Of a DNA stretch of 64,000 bases, positions 11,829 through 28,539 are shown piece after piece. The DNA comes from Brachyhypopomus gauderio (Eukaryota; Chordata; Actinopteri; Gymnotiformes; Hypopomidae), in the NCBI RefSeq assembly GCF_052324685.1, contig NC_135228.1:16157611-16221610 (forward strand), in the 5' to 3' direction. Each line of letters begins with the position of its first letter. Within the stretch, counting starts at the first letter, position 1. Below the pieces are notes generated by a model. The model had not been told where the DNA came from, did not search any database, and worked only from the letters and a program-made list of their open reading frames with translations. Both the position numbers and the translations under genes were made by a program.

Positions 11829-13081
11829 GATTACTAGGGGGCTGTGGATCACACGTGCCCAGAGCGGTGGGCAGCCCTAGCCTGGCGCCCGGGGAGCAGT
11901 TGGAGTTAGGTGCCTTGCTCAAGGGCACCTCAGTCATGGCCTTAGGTCTGGGAATCGAACCCACGACCCTCCGGTCACAAGACCAGTTCCCTACCACCAG
12001 GCCATGACTGCCCCCTTTCAAGTCCTTTCAAAAATTTTTTACATTTGAACCTTTCACTCCATTCCACTCTGGGTCACTGAGAACAAGAGACAGAAACAAG
12101 TTCTAAAAAAGTACAGAAAATATGGAAAACTATCAAAGTCTGACCAGTTGGATCTCGACAGCCGTCTGTGGCCTGTGGTTTAGGAGCTGCAGCTTCTCAG
12201 CTCTATAAAAAAGGGAGAGAAGGAAAAAAAGGAAGATAAGGCAGCATGCTTACTTGAGCCAATAGCTAACGAATAATAAGCAAGTCTGGCTAAACAAATT
12301 TTGGACCATTGATATGATTCATACAGTGGTGACATGAAATAACACTTGTTTGACTTTTTTGTAAAGACTGCAAAACCACAACAGGTCATGTGGCATATCT
12401 CAAAGTGGAAATTTCAAAGCTCGTCAGTAGAGGCTAGACAAACCATACTGTGTAATTGGCGAAACAAAGTGAACACAGACCACAACAGCTGTGTTTGTTA
12501 AAGTATGTTGAATGCAAGTCAAGTACAGAATCCCCTAGAGATTTTTAGCAACAAATTCAATTAAAAACAAAGTAATGTGTAATCAGAAATGACCCAAAGC
12601 TGAGAACATGAACTTCTGTTGTACTCACTTGGTAAGTTTATGAGGAAGCATTGCACTTAGGAACTCTTTCACTGTCTCAGGGCTTTGATGAATACATGGT
12701 GTCTTGGAGAGATACTTTAAAGTCTGAGGGAAATGACAGAGGCAAAGTCAGAATATAAATGACAAAAACAGAAACATGTAATTTTTCCAAACATTGCACA
12801 TTACATCTTGTGAGTCACAAAAATGCTTTATTTTAACTTGTGAAAATATTAGAGACAAGCATTGCAGATGTAACTATACCATATAGAGAAGTATAAAACA
12901 GACACTATAATTATAAAGAATCATGAACAACAAAAAGTAACTGCATGTAGGTCTGTGTCTCTAACCTCATACATTATTGTGTTCAGGTTTTGCTGCCCAG
13001 TGCTGTGCTTGTTTTTGACACTTTCTTTCCTCTTCTCTTTTAGTTCCACCAATAGCTGATAGACCTAGTATGGTGAATATG

Positions 13082-13118
<37 letters not shown>

Positions 13119-14014
13119 TAAACTGTACTGTATTTTATAGAAAATCACATTAGTGAAGGCATATGTCAGTTGAAAGGTCTTACATTACTGACCTCATAAT
13201 TGCTGAGCATAGCAGCATTAGCATCCCTCCTGCAATATAGACATGAAGGTTTATTACAGTTAACATGCAAATTTAATATTCTAACCTGTAGCTAATGAAG
13301 TTGTGTTAATGTATGACCAATTTAAGTCCAGTTCAAAATAACTGAAAGAACATGTTCTAAAAGTTAGTACTTGGCTACCACAGTTTAAGTCAAATATCAT
13401 AGTACCTTGATTTGCAAGTGCATCAAGTAATAACTGTATTATTTTTCTTTGTAACCTAATTTTTGCATAAATTACATAAGTGTCTTTAAACACTGATCTG
13501 AGACTGCTTTTCTCTCTTTAAGGCTCTTTTTCCCCTTAAATGCACGGTTTACACAGTTAAGGTGATTTATTTCAAAGCGTATTTTATCCCATTGTGGGAC
13601 AAATTATATATTTGATCGTACTGCATACAATGAGTTAAAAGTGTACATTTGGAGTTTTCATTAACTGTATAAAAGGGTGTTTTGCTGTGTAACTGAGACC
13701 TTTAGCCACTAAGAGGAGCATTTCCTGAATTTTTCAGCAAAGTATTCACCAAAATATCTTGCTGGATCTATGCTACGAAGAATCAAGGGAGCAAATGGAA
13801 TCCAACCCAGTACTAGCAAGGTGTAGTTAATGAAGTGTCCTAACGCAGTCCCACATAATGACCTGAGTTAGCAGCTTATTCAATTACTTCTTAAAGCATA
13901 TTGTCAGCTCTCTAATGTTACCAAGAAGCTCTACATAAAGACGGATAAGAAATACATTTCAGATTCCCTTTGAGTGTGTTATTGTTAATACAACAAAAAA
14001 GCTTACACTTCCAT
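11492..14014 (-). CDS. crcp: CGRP receptor component / RNA polymerase III subunit RPC9
   Basis: Small subunit of RNA polymerase III (pairs with RPC8 in the stalk); in mammals also described as a component of the CGRP receptor. Coding exons (minus): 14007-14014, 13193-13229, 12966-13064, 12629-12723, 12145-12202, 11492-11635; all phases agree and give 146 aa (human 148). The first exon encodes only ATGGAAGT. Recognisable stretches in order: DANAAMLSNYE, QQNLNTIMYETLKYLSKTP, AEKLQLLNHRPQTAVEIQL, IVEESEERLTEEQID, then an acidic tail ending DAEMDAGADQ. A SINE and microsatellites lie in its introns. It is divergent from asl, about 2.1 kb apart. Confidence 0.95.
11665..12017 (-). mobile_element. 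tRNA-derived SINE with internal (GT)n tract
   Basis: Lies in crcp intron 5 on the minus strand. The head (from 12016) reads like a tRNA: an A-box-like TGGCCTGGTGG and a B box GGGTTCGATTCCC. The body contains GAGGTGCCCTTGAGCAAGGC, common in fish SINEs, then a long GT tract and a tail (ATGGGTTAAAAGCGGAGGAC and on) also typical of this group. Exact family is not assigned and no clean target duplication was found. Confidence 0.8.
11769..11824. repeat. (AC)n microsatellite inside the SINE
   Basis: About 28 uninterrupted AC units between body and tail of the SINE. Confidence 0.95.
13089..13116. repeat. (AC)14 microsatellite in crcp intron 2
   Basis: Uninterrupted AC repeat preceded by GTGCGCGC, just beyond the crcp exon 3 acceptor. 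Confidence 0.9.
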
Positions 14015-14248
14015 GCTTGCCTTCTTCACGGTCCCACTCCTGTATAAAGTCGGGCAGAAACGTTTCCTCAAACGTGTGCGTTCCTAGAGCAGTAAGCTAG
14101 TAAACTATTTACAAATACGAATACTTTATTAATGACTATGTAGTTTCATCAGGATGTTTAATTGAAGTTCATTCAGTGTATTTGTTGCATTAATCCAACC
14201 AGCGTTTTCTTGTCGGAAGCAGTAGTGATTTAGCTACTTCACAATGTC

Positions 14249-14277
14249 TCACCAGCATGACGTCATCATGCTGGTGA
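14249..14277. promoter_or_regulatory. Palindrome centred near a CRE, upstream of crcp
   Basis: Arms TCACCAGCATGA (14249-14260) and TCATGCTGGTGA (14266-14277) are perfect 12-base inverted copies with a 5-base centre. A consensus cAMP response element TGACGTCA sits at 14258-14265. It lies about 235 bases upstream of the crcp start codon, a suitable place for a promoter element. Function is inferred. Confidence 0.55.
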
Positions 14278-14280
14278 CAC

Positions 14281-14940
14281 TACGGAGAAGTTGGCTCAGC
14301 CTTCTATATAAACCAGACATTCACGTAGGAATTGGCTCGTTATTTAAAGATAAACAGATAGTGTATGCGATAAATACACATTATGCAATTCCTACATATT
14401 GTGAATGTATCCCACACAATGGCTTTCAATAAAGACACATTTAGATGTGAAAAGATCACACGTATGAATTAACAACGAGTTCATGCTAGCCGGTAAGAGG
14501 TCTTTTCAAAATAAAAGTAATGGGGTACAACTTTTAAACATGTGCAACTGAACATGTGAACCTTTTAACACACAGGTATCAAGTACATACGAGGAGCAAT
14601 GCATTCCACGTGCTTCTGGAAACATTTCTCACATTTGTGAAAGCATATTATAGCTCAGATTTCCTGTTTTCCTGTGGTCCAGTATACATGGGGCTCACTA
14701 TTAAATAACATGATAACATGACATAAGGACAAATACATTTCATGTGCATCTGGACTTGTGAAACAATTCTCACATTTGTGAGAATTTGTAAAATTACTTT
14801 TACATTAATTTTATTTTGAAAATGTATGAACTGGTATAGGTATTTATCGCATACACTATCTGTTTTTTTGAATATCGAGTCCATTCTTTCGTGAATGTCT
14901 GGCGAATATAGTCCGATGAGCAAACTTCACCGCGGTACCA
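14281..14940. repeat. Large imperfect inverted repeat, arms about 100 bp
   Basis: The left arm (about 14281-14377) and the right arm (about 14840-14940) are inverted relatives. A 26-base core is perfectly complementary: 14352-14377 against 14840-14865 (ends AAACAGATAGTG and CACTATCTGTTT). CCAGACATTCACG on the left matches CGTGAATGTCTGG on the right; the outer parts are diverged. The 460-base loop holds diverged direct repeats around ctcacatttgtga (near 14626 and 14771). It may be a foldback-type element or two inverted copies of an unknown repeat. Confidence 0.7.
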
Positions 14941-15157
14941 CAGACAGTCTATGACACATGTGTCCACCTCAAGAAAAAAATAACATCAAATGTAGCTCTA
15001 ATTGTCCAAAAAAAGGTCAAATACGTGCAGTGACCAAAAACTACATTGCCCACAATTATGTTACCCATGAAGTGACGGCATCTCGACACTGTACTGTTTC
15101 CACGTCGATGCGATTTTCCCAATAAGCGTATTGAGAAATACAGATAATTGTCCCAAA

Positions 15158-15840
15158 ATGTCCAAGAAGAGAAAAATCGATGCAAATGTAAGGGTGTTGG
15201 AAGAAAGAGGGGAAAGCGAATGCAGGTTTGAGCTTCAAGGAGATAAACGGGTATGTCTTTCGTGTTATGAAGTAGTGGCGGTTGTCAAGAGTACAACCAG
15301 CGGCGGCATTTTGAGACCAAACGCGGAGCTGAAATTGATGCCAAAATTAGGCATCTAAAAAAACAAATTTCCAAAGAATTAAAAGTCAAACTGCGATCGC
15401 AACAAAATGTGTTCACAAACACAAACCATGCGGCAGTAATAACTATGTTGAAGAAATCTCCACGCTTCAAAGTCTTCTTCAGAGGGCGCGTTTTTGAAGC
15501 ACAATTGCTATTTTCATGTTTTTGATATTTCAAGTTTTGAACAAAGTAAATGTGATACATTTGATGTTATTTTTCTTAATTCACTTGGATAGTTTGATCG
15601 TTGATGGAGTAATGTGTGTTTCATAACCTAACAAAAGGATTTATAAAAGAGCAACAAGCAAACATTTACACCTATGCAAAAATACTGTATATGTAATATT
15701 TGCAACTTGAATAAGTAATAAATTCAGAGTTATTTAACAATTCAGAGTTTATTTAAGGAATAGTCACATTTATAAGTCACTCTCTGTGGGCAACAATCAT
15801 GCTGATGTGGATGGCGGTGAAAATGAGTTTGACACCCCTG
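15158..15840 (+). mobile_element. Broken hAT transposon, GTF2IRD2/ZBED-like transposase start and 3' end
   Basis: From 15158 the frame MSKKRKIDANVRVLEERGES then LQGDKRVCLSCYEVVAVVK resembles the N-terminal zinc finger region of hAT transposases related to GTF2IRD2 and ZBED-type proteins. After one apparent single-base loss near 15285 the match continues in another frame as YNQRRHFETKRGAEIDAKI and on to about 15430. The rest of the transposase is absent. At 15822-15840 GAGTTTGACACCCCTG is a typical 3' terminus of this hAT group. No matching 5' terminus was found, so the element is internally deleted and truncated. Confidence 0.7.
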
Positions 15841-16164
15841 GTGTATGAGCACGATTGAGAGGATTCAGGGGCGTTTCTGAAGGTGAAGTGGAGTGAAAAT
15901 GAGGGAGTGAGCGTCAGTAGTGAAAGTCAGTAGTGAGCTGACTAGGTTAGCAGCACGTGTTGCTTCGTGTGACACGACATGTACTGACATATTGTTGCTT
16001 TTGGAAGTGTCAGTCAGTACGTGGTGTAGACGGAACAATTTCGAGTCACTGGCAACTTGCAAGTTAGCTATCCACATCTAGCAAGTTGTATCTGTGTTTT
16101 AGCTAGATAATTAGTGTGTTAACCTTGTTAACTAGCTAGCAAATACCCATCGAGTAAGACTTCG

Positions 16165-22819
<6,655 letters not shown>

Positions 22820-23324
22820 TAACTTAGGCCTGTACATCCTATAACCATACACAACCATTATATCATGTCAACATTCACAAACCTGTTAGCAACTGGTTAC
22901 ATGGTTGGCTACGTGATGAAAAGTATGAAAAGTGACAATTGTATTGTTCTCTGCTCTTAAACTTTTGCAGCCAAGAGAAACTTGATGTAAAACGTTAAAT
23001 TCAAATACAGATATAAAGAAACTTCTGTGCCTTGACTAAAGACTAAAATGTGTTTTTTTTATATGGATGTGTGCTATAATGTAAAACTTAATCAAACATG
23101 CAATACAGAAGACACGAGACAATTTATTATATATAAAAGGGTATATTTAATTTTTTAATGAGATACTGCTGCATGAACAACTGCTGTTTTAAAATGTGCT
23201 GAGGTCGTTTAAAATATTGTAATGCATTATTTATGGTGGATTATACATACATTGCCTTTTAAAAAATATTTTGTAGTAGTTAGTTTGTATTTTGTAAATA
23301 TGTAAACTACTATGTGGCTATGCA
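22820..23324. other. Convergent 3' ends of asl and the carbonic anhydrase
   Basis: AT-rich spacer between two convergent genes; it should contain both 3' UTRs. No further gene is visible. Confidence 0.5.
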
Positions 23325-26300
23325 CTATATCAGCCCAAACACACAGAGTAGACACAGCGACAGAGTGAGTGGACGTGAAAACACACCGGTACCTGTGGAT
23401 GTGTATACAATGCGCCCATTAAGACTCTGTACTGGACGGAAAATGTCAGTCATAGGTGTTCCAGTAGGGAACAACATCTGTTGGGTTAACAGCGCCATCT
23501 ATAGAACAAAGAAAAATCCACATGGCAAAGTTTTAGAAAGCTAAGCATGTGTCCATAGTTAGATAAAGATGGGTGGCAAATAGGTTTGAGGATTTGATAG
23601 TATGATTACATATCATATTGGAATTGGTTTGCTGATATACAAATAAATGTTAATGCATGATTAAATATTAAATACACACCAAAAAAAAAAGGATTCAGGT
23701 AAATAGCAAGGACCCGTTTGCTCTACCTGTTGGTTGCTTATAGGGAGGGGCTTCTGGAAGATGGTCCATATGATGTTCTCCACACAGGTTGGTGTTGTTA
23801 GAGAGCCTGAGTAACGGTAGTAACTGGACAGGTTCTCCACTGAGGTCAAGAGTTCAGTCAGCCGAAATGATGGAACTTCGCTCGTGTTCCCTTTGTGGAC
23901 AAAATTATGACATAAAACACTGCAGGTGTGTGATTTAGAGCAGTTATTCTGACTTGTGAGACATATTTGGAATATTTTTCTTCTGAATATACGCTACTCA
24001 CAAAAATTTACAGATATTTGGCTTTTGGGAGAAAGTTCAGGATGAACCTAAAACACACTCTAGACTTTACACATCACAACTTGCTAAGGGTAAAATTCAC
24101 AACAGGTGTTTGATCCATGAATTGACCAATACATTTTGTGGTTCAGTTAGAATTAGTATTTAAACCGTCCTCCTCATCCTGCTGTTCACATTTTGATGAA
24201 GATGACGCCTAACAGTTGATCAACAGCACTTTGACATTTTCAATCTTCAAACAGGATGTTCTCAGACGAAAATGGCCACTGAACTTAGAGCGTCACAGAG
24301 TATAATCAGCAGGTTGCAACAGAGATGCAGAGAATGGAAGAGTCGCAGAAAGACATAGTAGTGGACTTTCTTTGATCACGTCCCACACTGCTGACCGCTT
24401 CATTGTGAACAGTGCCTTACGAAACCGGATGATGAACGCCATACAACTCACCTTTGGTGGTGCTGGCTGCTGGTCAATACAGAACTGTCCTGCACTTGGT
24501 GACAAGCCCACACTACTTGAATAACAGCATTAATCCAGTCATTGTGCCTTTGCAGGAACAACACGGGCCTAATTTCATGGACCACAATGCTCCAGCTCAT
24601 CGTTGCATCATTAGGGAATAGCTGATGCAGACTGGGGTATCTCAAATAGAGAAGCCTGCACTTTCTGACCTGACTCCCATAGAAAACCTATGGGACCAGC
24701 TGAGTCGCCATGTAGAGGCTCATAACTCTTTATGAACCTTGTTTCAATAAATTGATGAGGAAATCACCATTTCATGCTTCTACTTCTATGCTCTACATTC
24801 ACAAAATTTCACCCAAAATCCAAATATCCCTAACTTTTTGTGAATATTTAAAAGCAGTTATTCTTCAGAATGAACATATTTGGCAGCATCTACAGGAGCT
24901 CACCAAAGTGCTTAATATTTCCCAAAGACTTTATGACTTTATTGAACTGCTGGTTTTCCTCTGGGGAAATCTGAACAGAAGAACAAAGGTGACATTTTTT
25001 GTAGCAGTGTGCTGCAAAGACCAAAGTGTCATCAGTAAATACTATGTGTATGACAGTGAAACCATGCTCCAAGTCTTTGGCTATACTTTGGTACTTTTTG
25101 ATTCAAAGTTTCATCACACACACAGGTGTCCAGAAAGTGTTACCTCATATAGAAAGCCGAGGACTGCTATCCCTGTTGAGTCATTCATAGTTTCGTTTAG
25201 GTTGTTGTACTTCTCTTTTATGTGAACAATATGGAGCTTTGAGAAGAGAAACACCAAAGATGTACAACATTAATAATGTGTATATTCTCTTCCTAATCGA
25301 GAACATGTCACTGTGATGTGAAAGTCTACCTCCATGGGGAACTGCTCCCCGTCCACCGTGTGCTCTGAGCCCGGCCCAGCGTTCAACCCCCAGTGCATAT
25401 GAAACTGAACAGCCTTGTAGGTGTCAGGCAGACCTCCGCCACGGATCCGCACAGAGGAAGGGAGCGTAAAGAGTGCTGACAGGAAAGATTACAAAAGTTG
25501 AGGTGGGCCGCACAATAATGTGAATGCAAACCTACTATTGTTTCCCCATGTTTGTATTGACGTCCCTGTGTTTGTATTGTCCTGATGCTAGGCACGACTA
25601 CATGAACACTGTCGGCTTTATGTGGATCATATGGCTCAAAACAAAAAATGTGACGAGACAGATTGCAACATTCACTTCTACTAAATTCACAGCGTGGGTG
25701 AATATAGAGCCAAAGAGAACTGAACTTAATTTAACTGAGGGAAGATTTGAGAGTTACAGACTCACCTCCATATCCGACATTTGACACAGTGACATTGAGG
25801 ACATCTGTGTAGCCTTCAAAGATGAACGGGGTCAGACTGAGATTAGGCTGTGCCCTTCGAGACACAATGTTAATGGGTGACTGACTCTGCCCTCCGCACG
25901 CTGGAAACTCCATGTACCACTCAGTAGGCTCTGAAACACCATCGCAATAATGCACCGTGTTCCTAATGCATCCCATGCACATTTCAGCTGTTTCTATTGA
26001 ACAACGTAGGATTTAATGTATTACTAAAGATGCTTACCTCTGCATCTGTCATCACATGAGTTCTGGCTCTGGTAGCACCACTGAGCTGGAACAGAAAAAC
26101 AATGTGATGACCTAAGAAACTGCAGAAATGGACTCTGCAGAAATTTCTCACTGTCTCTCTCTCTCTCTGTGTCTCTCACTGCCCCCTCTCTCTCTCAATC
26201 CTGTGACTAAGTCAAGGATTAAAATCAGCAGTAGTAATTTACTGAACTTTACACCATGTCTAGACACACAATGTATATCCTGATTGTCAGTAAAACAACT

Positions 26301-27099
26301 GAAAATGACTTCTAAATGAAGATATTAAAGAATATATTACACTGACAAATTGACAATAAATGCTTTTAGAAACTATATATATATATATAAACTATGAATG
26401 AAGCCTTCTTGGATTAGGAGGTGGACGTATTAAGTCAGACAATGCCTCATGTACAAGTCCAGAGTACATAACAGAACATACAGTTCAAAGACAATTCTGT
26501 GGCACAAGAGAATTGTGAATTGAATTACAGCTGAATTGTAATACAATTAGAACTACAGTGAAATGAGTCGAGTAAATAATGGCTATCAGGTGAAAACAGG
26601 TTACTGAGGGTATTCACAAAAACCCAAAGGTCTCTCTGTCTTATTATCTCAAAGTTGAGCCATTTATAAGACATTTTCACACTGAAATAAAAATCAATAC
26701 TAGATTTTAAAGAACATACATGTCAGTATAAATCCATGACTCTGTAAAGGAGACACTTCCCAAAATTCAATCTACGACAGTGTTTCTGTTTGCAAAATGT
26801 AATGCAAATTACATACTGTCTTGGTATATACAAACCACTGTTTTGTTTTTGCAAACAAACAGAATTACTTGGATTTGTGGCAACATAAACGTAGCATTTG
26901 TAAAGCATTTCACAACGAGCATAGAAATGTCTTTTTTGATTTTCACTATTATACTACTGACAACCTATGCTTTGCCATCACACAATAGGGCACAGCATGT
27001 AAGTTATTAGAAAATAATTGTTTAATAATTTGTAATAGTCTTACCCAAGCAAAGATATGAACCGAGCAGAAGATACAGGAGGAGGAGTGTGGACCTCAT
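23325..27099 (-). CDS. Alpha carbonic anhydrase, CA4/CA15-like, secreted and probably GPI-anchored
   Basis: Hydrates CO2 to bicarbonate at the cell surface. Coding exons (minus): 27045-27099, 26038-26085, 25766-25930, 25330-25475, 25144-25236, 24904-24970, 23727-23890, 23325-23498; phases agree and give 303 aa. Residues 1-18 are a signal peptide ([18 protein letters not shown]). The mature start QWCYQSQ and [12 protein letters not shown] match CA4/CA15. Zinc ligands are His115 and His117 (QFHMHWG) and His140 (LHIVHIKE); the SEHTVDG and SLTTPTC motifs (Thr199 equivalent) are present. The position of proton-shuttle His64 is Tyr88 (NVGYGALF). The last exon has DIFRPVQ and ends in a hydrophobic run, [13 protein letters not shown], as expected of a GPI signal. 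Whether it is ca4 or ca15 in zebrafish terms I cannot decide. Confidence 0.92.
23991..24845 (+). mobile_element. Degenerate Tc1/mariner transposon in carbonic anhydrase intron 6
   Basis: Terminal inverted repeats: left TCACAAAAATTTACAGATAT near 23998, right ending ATCCCTAACTTTTTGTGAAT near 24845, inverted relatives over about 40 bases. Between them, broken frames on the plus strand resemble the second half of a Tc1 transposase ([13 protein letters not shown], then [11 protein letters not shown]). An in-frame stop follows CIIRE and the sequence is too short for a whole gene. Exact ends are approximate. Confidence 0.8.
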
Positions 27100-28110
27100 G
27101 ACTGCTTCACCTACAAATGTGACTCTGCCATGGAGCGCAGGAGAGCACCTGTAAGGACAGTAGAACAGGGTGGAGATGGATGGGGTGGTGCAAACGAGAG
27201 GGAGAGAGATTTTCCAGGTATTTTATTGTATGCTGTAGGAATGCCCAGAATGCTTCAGTATGGCAGGTAGGTTTGAACCAAAAAGCTACACTTCTCAGGG
27301 AAGAGTCCGACGCAGCAATAAAAAAGGTTTGTGAATTATTTACAATACTTTGAATTATTTACAGTACTTGAATGGCTCCTAAATGTGAACCGACCTCTAT
27401 CTAAGTTATATTAACATGAACACTTTAAATGCCTTATATTACATAACCATATTTGAACAAGGAGTATAAATGAAAGTTTTATTGAAGAAAAAAGTACATG
27501 ATGTCTTTTATTTAGGTGTAACTTCCTTCAGCGGAAATAACCAAAACCAGACAGATACACATTTCAGACCTGGACACAGCATATGAGTCTTTTCAATGGG
27601 CTTTATTTTGAAAGCAGATTGGTTCAGAATTCAATGTGGTTCAAAATGCCATGACCTATATATAGACATGGCATCAACTGACATGTTACCTGAGTACACC
27701 CATGAAACCTGGTTCCTGGCTGTGGTACCTGGGTATATGTGTACAAAAGAGTCGTTGACGTAAATTCTAATTACATAATATCATGAATTAATGGGAAATG
27801 TAGTCACCAAGCTAAAGTACTACAATAAAGCCGCAGGAGGTCATATGTTGAAGTGTGGGCTAGAGTGAGCCAAATCCTTTGCCCCATGTAGACAAATGTT
27901 TATACAGAAGTTGGGTGAATCTGTTGGGTGAATATGGGTAGAAAGAGCGTAGTCTCAAATATAATAATATATAATAATTCAACCCAATTTTATAATAATA
28001 TATAATTGTATTTTACACTATGCTTTTTCTACTTTTTTTTCTTTCTCCCTGTCTCTTTCATATGTAATCGTGAAATGACCTGCTAATCACTGCTTCACTC
28101 ATTCAAAACG

Positions 28111-28118
<8 letters not shown>
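27100..28118. other. Spacer between carbonic anhydrase and tlcd1
   Basis: Divergent spacer that should hold the promoters of both genes. No coding exon, RNA gene or clear transposon was recognised. Confidence 0.4.

Positions 28119-28181
<63 letters not shown>
28119..28181. repeat. (GA)n microsatellite upstream of tlcd1
   Basis: About 31 uninterrupted GA units, about 360 bases upstream of the tlcd1 start codon. A pure polypurine run of this length can adopt triplex (H-DNA) structure, which is inference. Confidence 0.95.
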
Positions 28182-28182
<1 letters not shown>

Positions 28183-28539
28183 TGGGAGAGATTCAACCAA
28201 CATTCCTTGTGTATTTTTCTTTGGCCAATCACTTCTCAGCAAACAGGTACACCACACCCATGTTAAGTGTGTGGGAGGCAGAAGGGGAGAGAGCAATACA
28301 GAAGGGGGTGAAGGTGGAGACAATGCACATGCTGGTGAAATCCACAATGACTTCGGAAGAATTCTATTTGCATTCCTCCAGAAGTAGAAGTTAGGTAGTG
28401 AAAAAAGAAAAAAAGGAGAGAGAAACAAGGAAAAACTGTAGCAAAGAGAAAGTTGGCAAAGACAGTGAGCGCGGGAGGAGACAGAGGTACGTAACAGGGG
28501 GTAGGTAACAGGTGGTAGGTAACAGGTGAGGAGTGGAGC

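Noticed and set aside
15131-15358. 75-codon frame as a host gene
   Set aside because: It matches the start of a hAT transposase that continues in another frame; the element is broken.
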